Below, one piece after another: positions 54,917 through 64,000 of a stretch of DNA of 64,000 nt. The stretch spans positions 1 through 64,000 of the forward strand of contig JACQSX010000047.1 of the NCBI GenBank assembly GCA_016211105.1, given 5' to 3'. Numbering within the stretch: position 1 is the first letter of the stretch; each line of letters opens with the position of its first letter. This stretch comes from Acidobacteriota bacterium (GTDB lineage: Bacteria > Acidobacteriota > UBA6911 > JACQSX01). The translations under genes and the position numbers were made by a program. The notes beneath the pieces are model-generated. The model made no database searches. It was not told the origin of the DNA and saw only the letters and a list, made by a program, of their open reading frames with translations.

Positions 54917-55609
54917 CGTATGCTAACCCGCTTTGTAAAATTTCGCCGGGCGGTTACTGCCGCCCGAGCGATGTGAGAAAATTTACACCTTAATGACCAC
55001 CCATCTGTCAGCTAACGGCATATCATTACCGCCAGTCCGTCGATAGATGGGTCCGACCCACGACTCTAAGATCCATCAATTCGATACGCTCCTTAATTGT
55101 ACCGGGCCATCGCCGCACTTTCCAGCGATACTTTGCTTTGCTCTAGGGATCGTTCTCCCAAGCCAACCACCCAATGCAGGAGATTCTAGCAAAACAGGCG
55201 GCGCTATCCCGATAGAAAGAGAACGTACTGTGGAGGGGAGGAATTCAATTCTTTGAATTATTCTCCCTATAGATCTACAAATTTGGACGTAAAAGTGAGC
55301 CCGCAGGCGCTTTTGTCGAGCAACGTTCAATAGAATAGGGATTTAAAAACTGCAACGCCTCTGGACCTGAAGTTGCTTCTCCCTTAACTGATCTATTTTT
55401 GTAGCTTTAGAGGAAATTTGCAGCGCCGGCATATAATATCGCATATAATATGGCTGACGGAACAACTGAGTGCTAGTGAATCCTAGAGCAAAACCGCGTA
55501 CGGGAGACAAGTCAGTCGGCGTCAAGGGCTCGTGGCTTTTTAAGCTTTCTACGAAAAATTTTTGTGAACCTCTCTCACTTTCCTGCCAATTCTTCAGGAG
55601 GGCAAAGTT
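54917..55609. other. Long intergenic region before the TonB receptor
   Basis: No gene is recognised in 693 bases. Seen: an 8-bp inverted pair ACCCATCT/AGATGGGT (54999-55006 with 55045-55052), a perfect AATTCAA/TTGAATT hairpin with a 4-nt loop (55242-55259), a tandem 12-nt repeat with two TATAAT boxes (55429-55452), and the AGGAGGG ribosome binding site of the receptor gene at about 55595. The length suggests a regulated promoter with a leader of about 150 nt. Confidence 0.5.
55429..55452 (+). promoter_or_regulatory. Tandem duplicated -10 boxes upstream of the TonB receptor
   Basis: Two direct copies of a 12-nt unit (GCATATAATATC, then GCATATAATATG) place perfect TATAAT hexamers at 55432-55437 and 55444-55449. 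No clear -35 box matches either one. Confidence 0.4.
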
Positions 55610-58600
55610 ATGGACTTGAGTCGCGTTAGAGTTACAGCGCTTCTTTTCCTTTTGGGATTATTTTTGATCTTCGTCGTTCCTGGCGCTGCACTGGGCCAGG
55701 GCGGGCCTCGAGGAGCGATTGCTGGGATGGTGAAAGACCCTAGCGGAGCATTGATCCCAGGCGCTCAGGTCGAGATCATCAGCCAAGAGACTGGGTTGAC
55801 CGAACGGACTGTTATGACCGGTGACGATGGCCACTTCAGAGCCAGCCTTTTGCCCGTCGGGATATACAAAGTGGTCGTGACACTCACTGGGTTTGCCAAG
55901 GCCGAAGCACCCGATATTAAGGTCAACGTCGCGGAAACCACAGACGTGGTTATTAATTTGAAGGTAGGCGAGATCACGGAGACAGTAACGGTGGAAGGCG
56001 CGGCGGTAGCCGTGCAGGTGAGCGCCCCGACGACGGGACGGATCATCGGGCCGGAGACGGTAAGTCAGTTACCTCTTTCCACACGAAATTTCTTTGCGCT
56101 GCTCACCCTCTCTGCCGGGGCCAACAGCGAAATGTTCGATTCGGCCGCCCTGGGCCGGGGTCAAGTCACTGTCACCGTCAACGGCCAGCGCGCTGCCAAC
56201 AATAACTATCAGCTTGAGGGGATCAATGCCAACGACTTCAACCTCCCCGTTCTGGACAACGTTCCACTGCCGAACCCATCGACCATCCAGGAATTTAAGA
56301 CACAAACTGCCCTTTACGATGCCTCGACCGGCCGAAATGCTGGCGGCAATATTCAGGTAACTTTAAAGTCGGGCACCGAGAAGTATCACGGCGAGTTGTT
56401 TGAATTTTTCCGCAATGACGTTCTCAATGCGAATGACTTTTTCAATAACCGCGACGAAGTGGAGCGGCCGGTGCTGCGTCAGAACGCATACGGCGCCTCC
56501 TTTGGTGGTCCGGTCCCCTTCATGGAAAAATTCTTTTTCTTTGGAAACTGGCAAGGAACGCGGGCGGCCTCGGGAGCTTCTGCGGGCACATTCTTTAGCA
56601 CAACCATGCCCGTGTTGCCCTCCGATCGCTCTGAGGCTTCCTTGATCCGCACATTCTTCCCTAACGGATTGCCGCCGGGGGTTACGCGGTTGGATCCCGT
56701 GGCAGTTGGGTTTCTGAATTTAGCGGAATCGAAATGCCCCGGTTTAGGCGGTGGCGGCTTCTGCATTCCCGCAACTGCGGGTACGCCAGGCGTAACGGAG
56801 ACCGGAGTGAACTTAGGGAGAGTCACGCGCGCTGGCCTAGGAACTTTTGGAGCGGATCAGTTCACAATCACGATGGACAAGCAGCTTGGGGTAAACGACA
56901 AGATTACGGGGCGCTGGTTTTTTAGTCAAGCTGAAGCGGCGACACCCTTTGGCGGTACCCGCTCCACTCTTCGGTTACCCAGGTTGCTGCCGACTTCCAA
57001 TCGGTTCTTGAAGCTGGGCTGGACCCGAGTGATTTCACCTACAACCATCAACGATTTTCGTTTCGGCTTCAACCGGTTTGTTTTCGCTCAGACTCCCGGT
57101 GAGCCCATTAGTTTAGGGGACGTTGGCGCGACTCGAGGCAATCAGAGTGTGATCCCAGCCGCGTTCCGTATCGCGATTACCGGTGGCGGCGCATTCTCCT
57201 TTGGCACGGACGTCAACGATGACCGCGGGGGGGCCTTTAACACATTTGAGTGGGCTGATGATTTTTCACTTACCCTGGGAAAACACCTTATCCGATTTGG
57301 AGGCGAAGCCAGTCGCTATCAGCTCAATCGATTTAACCGCTTCGCCACTCGCGGAAGCGTGACAATGCGAGATACGGCTGCCGGCGCTGGAGGAGAAAAT
57401 TTCCCGGCGCTCTTCGGCTTCCAGAATTTTCTGTTGGGCCGGATCTCAGGCACGCAAGGGGGCGCGGGCTTTTTTAACGTCTACTTTCGGGCCACTGATT
57501 TTGCCGCTTATATCCAGGACGACTGGAAGCTTCACCCCAGATTTACACTCAATCTTGGACTTCGATGGGAGGGTTTGGCCTTTTCCCACGACAGGCAGAA
57601 CCATCTTTCCAACTTCCGCGGCCTTTATGATGGCGACCCCGGACCGATTCGAATCATTCATCCGGAGCGTACTGCTAAGGTAGGAACACCTGGCGTTAGC
57701 AGTTGTACCTTACTTGAGTGTTTCGACAAGAACAATTTCGCGCCGCGGTTCGGCTTTGCATGGGATGTATTTGGAAATCAGCGGACGGCGTTACGGGGCG
57801 GCTATGGGATCTATTACGTGCGAACATCGAACCAGCCGGTGTTACAGACCTTTGGGGGATTGCCGTTCAATGAGCCTTCCAGCGCCTCTCCATTTTCTGT
57901 GACGCTGCGCAATCCCTTCCCCTCCAGCCGTCCGGATTCCGACTTCCCGCTTGATCAAGATCAAGTGGTTCCCCGGCTCATCGGCTTTAACGGAACCACG
58001 GGCGCCCCTATCTTTGAAACGGTTCCCGGGATTACCCCGGGCACTCCCCTCTCAGGGTTCTTCTTCTATCCAGCCCGGAATTTCGACGCGCCTTACGGAC
58101 AGCATTGGACCTTGACAATTCAGCAGGAGGTCATCAAGGACTGGGTACTGGAGGTCGGTTATGTGGGAACCCGAGGCGTAGGTTTGATTGGGCCGGGACG
58201 GCCGCTGAACCCTGCGCAGGTTTGTACCAATGACAAGCCATGCGTAATTCCAGCGTCGATAGGCTCAGGCGTGAGTGTCCCAGCAGGAACTCCTGGAGTG
58301 CGCAAGAACGCCGACGGTAGCATCGCGATTACCGAGAGCACCGTTGCCAACCGTAACGCGAGGGTTCAGCCGTTATTTATGGGACTGGCCAACCTGCGCG
58401 GCTTCTTCCAGGAGCAGGCAGGACAATCCGCCTACCACGGCCTCCAAGCCACTCTGAGTCACCAGTTTGCCAGCGGGCTCTACTTCCAAGGGGCCTACAC
58501 CTGGTCCAAGTCGATCGACAATGGTTCTGGTTCCGCATTCGTGGACGAGCTGAATGGTTTGTTGCACTATGGGAATCTGGAAGACCCCAAGGATAATTTT

Positions 58601-59284
58601 GGCGTTTCTGACTTTGATCGCACCCATCGTCTAACAGCTAGCTACAACTATGAACTCCCGTTTGCGCGGTGGGCCGGCATGGAGAATCGCGGGTTCTGGG
58701 GCAGGCTGTTTCATGGGTGGGCGATTACTGGGGTGACTACTTTTCAATCAGGCACGCCGTTTACAATTGACGACACGGGCGCGCTTATCATCAATGATCC
58801 GGAAGGGCAAAACGGCGTCAACCGCGCCACCCTGGCGCCCGGCAAGACTCTTAGAGATGCAGGCAATCGTGGCGATGTAAATAAGCGTATCGATGAATTC
58901 ATCGACCTGAGTGCCTTTATCGCTGGCGGACTGTGCGTGAACTCCCAGAACCGGATTGTAGGTAGTATCTCGTCGACCGACGAGGCCTGCGATTCCGGGC
59001 TGGCAGCCGTAGGAAACGTCGGGCGCAACAGCTTCCGTGGCCCATTCCAGCAAAACTGGGATCTGTCGCTGGTAAAAACAACGAAGGTCTCGGAGACCGC
59101 CTCAGTGGAGTTCCGAGCAGAGTTCTTCAATATCTGGAACCATCCAGCGTTTCAGAGCCCGCAAGCGCAGGGGGACAACTTCGGCAATTTTGGAATTGTG
59201 GATGTCTCCAGCGACGATTCCTCAATTTTCAGCACCGTGAACCGTCCACGGATCATCCAGTTCGCTTTGAAGATCCATTTCTAG
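55610..59284 (+). CDS. Oar-like TonB-dependent outer-membrane receptor
   Basis: A 1224-residue protein: signal peptide (about 1-29, ending AALGQ), a carboxypeptidase-regulatory-like domain (GAIAGMVKDPSGALIPGAQV to about residue 115), a plug-like region (VTVNGQRAANNNYQLEGINA), then a long beta barrel with repeated aromatic strands (EFFRNDVLNANDFFN, FAAYIQDDWKLHPRFTLNLG, DFDRTHRLTASYNYELPFA). It ends in RPRIIQFALKIHF, a typical last barrel strand with C-terminal phenylalanine. Large families of these receptors are common in Acidobacteria and import bulky substrates, often glycans; the substrate cannot be told. AGGAGGG lies 8 nt before the ATG. Confidence 0.9.
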   Translation: MDLSRVRVTALLFLLGLFLIFVVPGAALGQGGPRGAIAGMVKDPSGALIPGAQVEIISQETGLTERTVMTGDDGHFRASLLPVGIYKVVVTLTGFAKAEAPDIKVNVAETTDVVINLKVGEITETVTVEGAAVAVQVSAPTTGRIIGPETVSQLPLSTRNFFALLTLSAGANSEMFDSAALGRGQVTVTVNGQRAANNNYQLEGINANDFNLPVLDNVPLPNPSTIQEFKTQTALYDASTGRNAGGNIQVTLKSGTEKYHGELFEFFRNDVLNANDFFNNRDEVERPVLRQNAYGASFGGPVPFMEKFFFFGNWQGTRAASGASAGTFFSTTMPVLPSDRSEASLIRTFFPNGLPPGVTRLDPVAVGFLNLAESKCPGLGGGGFCIPATAGTPGVTETGVNLGRVTRAGLGTFGADQFTITMDKQLGVNDKITGRWFFSQAEAATPFGGTRSTLRLPRLLPTSNRFLKLGWTRVISPTTINDFRFGFNRFVFAQTPGEPISLGDVGATRGNQSVIPAAFRIAITGGGAFSFGTDVNDDRGGAFNTFEWADDFSLTLGKHLIRFGGEASRYQLNRFNRFATRGSVTMRDTAAGAGGENFPALFGFQNFLLGRISGTQGGAGFFNVYFRATDFAAYIQDDWKLHPRFTLNLGLRWEGLAFSHDRQNHLSNFRGLYDGDPGPIRIIHPERTAKVGTPGVSSCTLLECFDKNNFAPRFGFAWDVFGNQRTALRGGYGIYYVRTSNQPVLQTFGGLPFNEPSSASPFSVTLRNPFPSSRPDSDFPLDQDQVVPRLIGFNGTTGAPIFETVPGITPGTPLSGFFFYPARNFDAPYGQHWTLTIQQEVIKDWVLEVGYVGTRGVGLIGPGRPLNPAQVCTNDKPCVIPASIGSGVSVPAGTPGVRKNADGSIAITESTVANRNARVQPLFMGLANLRGFFQEQAGQSAYHGLQATLSHQFASGLYFQGAYTWSKSIDNGSGSAFVDELNGLLHYGNLEDPKDNFGVSDFDRTHRLTASYNYELPFARWAGMENRGFWGRLFHGWAITGVTTFQSGTPFTIDDTGALIINDPEGQNGVNRATLAPGKTLRDAGNRGDVNKRIDEFIDLSAFIAGGLCVNSQNRIVGSISSTDEACDSGLAAVGNVGRNSFRGPFQQNWDLSLVKTTKVSETASVEFRAEFFNIWNHPAFQSPQAQGDNFGNFGIVDVSSDDSSIFSTVNRPRIIQFALKIHF

Positions 59285-59336
59285 GAGTGGGTGACAATAG
59301 AGGCTGCGTTCCTGCGCGCTTCTATGATCTTCGACA

Positions 59337-59365
59337 GGGGAGGCCGAAGTTGGCCTCCCCTTTTT
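59337..59365 (+). terminator. Rho-independent terminator after the TonB receptor
   Basis: A perfect 9-bp stem GGGGAGGCC/GGCCTCCCC around the 6-nt loop GAAGTT is followed directly by TTTTTATTTT. It lies 53 nt after the receptor stop. Confidence 0.92.
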
Positions 59366-59480
59366 ATTTTCCGGGACGCTTAAAAGTAGCTTTTTAAGTA
59401 CTCTCTTAACAGTCGACAACGAAGGCGACCGATACGTTGCCGTATCGGAATTTTGATTGTTGTTGGATTTTGTATTTTCA

Positions 59481-59747
59481 ATGATTGAGGTCAGTCGACT
59501 CAAGGAGTTCGCAACGAAAGAGAAATCGAGGATCCGAGTCTTCGGAAAATCAGACGTTCTTTTTTTCAGCATCAGTGCCCAAGGGGAGGTAGACTCGGCG
59601 GTTGTAGAACTGATTGCGGAGGATAAGCTGAACGAATTTTTCAGCGACGCGCTGGCAAATGCTGAACGATTCCGCATTGAGGGACGTTTCTGGAAACGCG
59701 AGCTGAACCGTTCCGAAATGCAGCGGCTGGTCGGCTCGGCCGACTGA
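59481..59747 (+). CDS. Small protein of unknown function
   Basis: An 88-residue open frame (from MIEVSRLKEF) with a beta-alpha look: DVLFFSISAQGEVDSAVVEL followed by an amphipathic helix LNEFFSDALANAERFRIEG. No domain, signal peptide or membrane segment is recognised and no ribosome binding site is evident. It stands alone after the receptor terminator, and a longer start at 59457 is possible. It could be a spurious frame. Confidence 0.45.
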   Translation: MIEVSRLKEFATKEKSRIRVFGKSDVLFFSISAQGEVDSAVVELIAEDKLNEFFSDALANAERFRIEGRFWKRELNRSEMQRLVGSAD

Positions 59748-59840
59748 CGATGTCCATCGAGTGGCGGGCAGCGATGCGCCCGGTTTCCCCCGCTTGGCAG
59801 CCATAATCGCGCGGCCAGTCATCATTGCGGTTGTTCTCCG

Positions 59841-60104
59841 TCACGCACGCTCCTCGATCTCCAACTGGAAATATTGTTTGAGGCGCCGCATCATTTCGGC
59901 CAGCGCTGCCTCTTGCGAGTCAACGTCAAGAGACACCGAGGTGCCGAATTTTTCTTCGTGGACCAGGACGGCATCAGCATCGAGCCAAGGCAAGAGATAG
60001 ACCTGCACTTCCCATGCATCTCCCCGCTTGCGCGCGCGCACCTCAGCGTCTCGTATTTCATCGTTCAAGGCGGTCCGGATTTTGAATCGCTTCACGTTGG
60101 TCAT
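59841..60104 (-). CDS. Small protein of unknown function (paralogue pair, downstream member)
   Basis: An 87-residue protein beginning TNVKRFKIRTALNDE, with a short beta meander (WEVQVYLLPW, DAVLVHEEKFG) and a C-terminal helix (QEAALAEMMRRLKQYFQLEI). The ATG at 60104 has GAGGTGG 4-5 nt upstream. It overlaps the upstream gene by 47 nt and resembles it in order of elements (RF-basic strand, GD-x-x-EV-x-V, HE). Not recognised. Confidence 0.6.
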   Translation of the reverse strand: MTNVKRFKIRTALNDEIRDAEVRARKRGDAWEVQVYLLPWLDADAVLVHEEKFGTSVSLDVDSQEAALAEMMRRLKQYFQLEIEERA

Positions 60105-60330
60105 GGTCCACCTCAAGTTCCTCTTGCACACGAGCGTGCGTTCGCAGGATCGCCTCTCGCAATAGTTGCGGTTGGTCACGCCCAAAAAGATGGACCAGCG
60201 GCGCCAGTGTCTCGTGTCTAAAATAACTGTCGCCTAGTTGAAGCGAGAAAACTTTAACCTCAAAATGATCTCCCTGGGACCGGGTCTCAGCCGCAAAGAG
60301 TTGGTTTCTGACACGGAATCTTTGCCTCAT
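60058..60330 (-). CDS. Small protein of unknown function (paralogue pair, upstream member)
   Basis: A 90-residue protein starting MRQRFRVRNQLFAAE, followed by GDHFEVKVFSLQLGD, RHETLAPLVHLFG and a C-terminal helix. It begins one base after the stop of the membrane-protein gene upstream and overlaps the next gene by 47 nt, so the four genes between 61293 and 59841 look like one operon. Weak similarity to the following gene suggests a tandem duplication. Function unknown. Confidence 0.55.
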   Translation of the reverse strand: MRQRFRVRNQLFAAETRSQGDHFEVKVFSLQLGDSYFRHETLAPLVHLFGRDQPQLLREAILRTHARVQEELEVDHDQREAIQNPDRLER

Positions 60331-60331
60331 C

Positions 60332-60859
60332 TCAAGCAAACGGAACTTCGGGAGGCGGAATCATCGGAGGAGGGGGGACAATCACATCACCGTTCTTACG
60401 CTTCTCAAAGATCGCGACACCGATGATTCCCCCCGCGGTGGCAAAAATCAACGCGAAGACCAACATAAAAAGGAAACCAAGCATCAAACCGATGATAGAA
60501 AAACCGCCACTACCTAAAATTGACAAGACGAAATCGCGCGCCTCTTCCGGAATTTCCGGCCGGTCCAACGCTTCCTGTACCTGTTCGATGATGCCGGCAG
60601 TCATAAACATTCTGAAAGGAACCGACAGCAAGGCATGGAGCACGCTACCAATCATGCCGGTCAGAGCGCCCAAAAGAGCGCCCTCTCCGAGAGAAATCTT
60701 TTGGGAAGCATCTTTCACATACAAATACGCGGCTGCCGTGCCGCCCAGAACCAGCCAAGCACAACAAAAACAGTTCAATAACTTGAGAACCGGAATCGCC
60801 GAGCCGCTCGCGAGTATCAATCCTCCAATCAGGGCGGGAATGAGCATGGAGTTTTTCAT
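60332..60859 (-). CDS. Membrane protein of unknown function
   Basis: A 175-residue protein with about four hydrophobic helices: LIPALIGGLILASGSAIPVL, FCCAWLVLGGTAAAYLYV, EGALLGALTGMIGSVLHALL and a long IIGLMLGFLFMLVFALIFAT stretch, ending in a proline-rich tail (VIVPPPPMIPPPEVP). Helices three and four are separated by an acidic segment. The start overlaps the previous gene's stop by 4 nt. No family is assigned; it is of the general DUF4199-like small membrane type. Confidence 0.65.
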   Translation of the reverse strand: MKNSMLIPALIGGLILASGSAIPVLKLLNCFCCAWLVLGGTAAAYLYVKDASQKISLGEGALLGALTGMIGSVLHALLSVPFRMFMTAGIIEQVQEALDRPEIPEEARDFVLSILGSGGFSIIGLMLGFLFMLVFALIFATAGGIIGVAIFEKRKNGDVIVPPPPMIPPPEVPFA

Positions 60860-61293
60860 AGACGCTGAATCCACCGTTTGCCAATCAAATCCACCGCTTC
60901 GCGCTGGCCCTGTAAGAGAAACGGAGTTACCGCGAAAGAAAATAAAGTTGCGCTGCCAAAACGAAATAGCGCTAGGTCAGGATAAACCGCCAAGATTCCG
61001 TTGAGCGCGTCCAGCAATACGATGCCTAAGGCGCCACACAGCACGCCTTTTCTTGTGGAAATCTTGCAAACGAAGTTCAAGGTCAAAGCTGCGAGAAATC
61101 CGAAATAAAACCCACTGCATCGAGCGCACACGGCGAGGGGCTTTCCGAACAGCCAAAGAGATCGTTGGGGAATCTGATGGCAAATGGGCGCAAAAAACAG
61201 CCGCAACGCATCGGCCGATATCAGCGTAGGAAGTAGAATCGCTGAACACCACAAGCCTGTGAATAGAATCAGGCAAGCATGTAATTTTTGCAT
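60856..61293 (-). CDS. DUF2085 family membrane protein
   Basis: A 145-residue protein with the DUF2085 hallmark FFAPICHQIPQRSLWLFG followed by LAVCARCSGFYFGFLAAL, and about four membrane helices. The paired cysteines and histidine suggest metal or thiol chemistry at the membrane, but no function is established. I start at 61293 (MQKLHACLIL), where the first helix begins; the frame is open upstream to 61470 without family support. It leads a four-gene operon on the minus strand, divergent from kdsB. Confidence 0.75.
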   Translation of the reverse strand: MQKLHACLILFTGLWCSAILLPTLISADALRLFFAPICHQIPQRSLWLFGKPLAVCARCSGFYFGFLAALTLNFVCKISTRKGVLCGALGIVLLDALNGILAVYPDLALFRFGSATLFSFAVTPFLLQGQREAVDLIGKRWIQRL

Positions 61294-61478
61294 GTGGAAT
61301 TGAGGAAAGATGCTATCACACCCTGTCGGATAAGTGGCGTGGATTCGACTGCAAATTGCGCAATGCTCGATTACAGATTCCAAATCGGAGCTTTTTTCTC
61401 GCCATTCCTCACTGGACCCTCCACCCGCTGCATGCTGATGCCCGCGAAAGATTCCTTCCCCTGTCGCCACCTCTCCTG

Positions 61479-61484
61479 TATACT
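61479..61484 (+). promoter_or_regulatory. -10 promoter box of kdsB, likely leaderless
   Basis: TATACT ends 8 nt before GTG 61493 and 11 nt before ATG 61496, so the transcript would begin at or next to the start codon. No ribosome binding site is present between them, which fits a leaderless mRNA. Confidence 0.45.
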
Positions 61485-61492
61485 AAAATCCC

Positions 61493-62278
61493 GTGATGAA
61501 CGTCGTCGGAGTCATCCCGGCCCGCTACCTGTCGCAACGACTTCCCGGTAAGGTACTCCTCCCAATCGCTGCCAAACCCATGATTTACTGGGTCTACCAG
61601 AAGGCGCTGCAAGCCGACCTGGACGCAGTCTACGTAGCCACCGACCACGCGCAAATTTTTCAGGCGGTCGAAGATTTCGGCGGCAAAGCCATCTTGACCA
61701 AATCCGAGCACACTTCGGGAACGGAACGGGTCTCGGAAGTTGCTGAGAGAATCGCCGCGCGTTTTTTCGTCAATATTCAAGGAGACGAGCCGCTGATTGC
61801 TCCGGAAGTGATTCGCGCTGTGGCCGATACGGTATGCTCGGGTGTTAGCCCGGTAGTCTCCGCCATGGTCCAATTACACGATCCAGAAGGTTACCGCGAT
61901 CCCACCGTAGTGAAGGTCGTTGCGAACCGCCAGGGGCGAGCTCTCTACTTTTCCAGATTGCCGATTCCCTATTACCTTGATACCAATCGCGGACCTTATT
62001 TTAAGCATCTGGGCATTTACGGTTACACGCGCGAATTTTTAACGAGCTTGAGATGTTTATCTGACAGCCGACTCGAACAGGCGGAAAAGCTGGAGCAATT
62101 GCGATTTCTGGAAAACGGAGTTTCCATTCATATGGTGCAGGTCGAACACGACTCTGTGGGAGTGGACACGGCTGAGGACTTGGAACGGGTCCGAAGGCTT
62201 TTTGAATCGCCTACGAGTTGGAAGGTCCAGTCGGAGATCGCAGACCATAAGTACCAACCGAAGGCCCGACTCAGATAA
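61493..62278 (+). CDS. kdsB: 3-deoxy-manno-octulosonate cytidylyltransferase
   Basis: A 261-residue enzyme that activates KDO with CTP for LPS inner-core synthesis. Motifs: GVIPARYLSQRLPGKVLLPI, AVYVATDHAQI, TSGTERVSEV and FVNIQGDEPLI, then RLPIPYYLD and HLGIYGYTREFL. Its presence supports an LPS-bearing outer membrane. The start codon is GTG 61493 or ATG 61496, directly after a TATACT box. pyrG, which supplies the CTP it uses, follows after 97 nt. Confidence 0.94.
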   Translation: MMNVVGVIPARYLSQRLPGKVLLPIAAKPMIYWVYQKALQADLDAVYVATDHAQIFQAVEDFGGKAILTKSEHTSGTERVSEVAERIAARFFVNIQGDEPLIAPEVIRAVADTVCSGVSPVVSAMVQLHDPEGYRDPTVVKVVANRQGRALYFSRLPIPYYLDTNRGPYFKHLGIYGYTREFLTSLRCLSDSRLEQAEKLEQLRFLENGVSIHMVQVEHDSVGVDTAEDLERVRRLFESPTSWKVQSEIADHKYQPKARLR

Positions 62279-62351
62279 CGTCCCTTTGACCTACGACTCG
62301 TGACCTATAATCCGGGACTCGGAGGGCAACGACAATACTTCAGAGATTTAG

Positions 62352-64000
<1,649 letters not shown>

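Overview
The window looks like a chromosome segment of a Gram-negative bacterium, most likely of the phylum Acidobacteriota. This is an inference from gene families: a VWFA-related protein of the type common in Acidobacteria (39899-40960), a 1224-residue Oar-like TonB-dependent receptor with an N-terminal carboxypeptidase-like domain (55610-59284), a DUF5916 outer-membrane protein (49836-52106), and LPS genes (msbA, kdsB, an ABC-type O-polysaccharide export cluster). No rRNA or tRNA gene, CRISPR array or transposase was seen.

Left part (about 1.3-14.8 kb): two divergent operons encode an unusual redox system. The minus-strand operon runs gcvH-like, korD, korA, korB, korC (2-oxoacid:ferredoxin oxidoreductase), a tandem-duplicated HdrA, MvhD, an HdrD-like protein and HdrC. 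The plus-strand operon encodes HdrB, a second HdrA fused to MvhD, and a 55-residue zinc ribbon. Both hdrA genes carry an in-frame TGA where the family has a cysteine, each followed 27 nt later by the same hairpin. I read them as selenoproteins, not broken genes. Two more genes in the window have the same design: an AhpD-like protein (47083-47604) and a secreted rhodanese (54500-54916). TGA is an ordinary stop elsewhere in the window (for example gmk).

Middle part (about 14.9-28.9 kb): an RmlD-like reductase, then msbA-yicC-gmk-rpoZ-coaBC-era-udg4-priA in one direction, a CDF metal exporter, a GrdB-like protein whose selenocysteine site is replaced, a small coiled-coil protein, and lysA on the opposite strand. 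From 29.2 to 39.9 kb lies a surface-polysaccharide cluster: epimerase, UDP-sugar dehydrogenase, aminotransferase, O-antigen ligase-like protein, three glycosyltransferases, and a Wzm/Wzt exporter whose ATPase has a carbohydrate-binding C-terminus.

Right part (41-64 kb): tsaD and mtnA, a FecCD/FecE-type ABC transporter without a binding protein, a CorC/HlyC-like membrane protein, the AhpD-like selenoprotein, an acyl-CoA dehydrogenase, a secreted cyclophilin, the DUF5916 protein, two paralogous lipoproteins, a quinone oxidoreductase, a pterin dehydratase, the rhodanese selenoprotein, the TonB receptor with a strong terminator, a group of small uncharacterised genes, kdsB, and pyrG cut off by the window end. 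Two intergenic copies of a structured element (40963-41101 and 46869-47059) share a core of about 75 nt inside non-identical, self-complementary ends.
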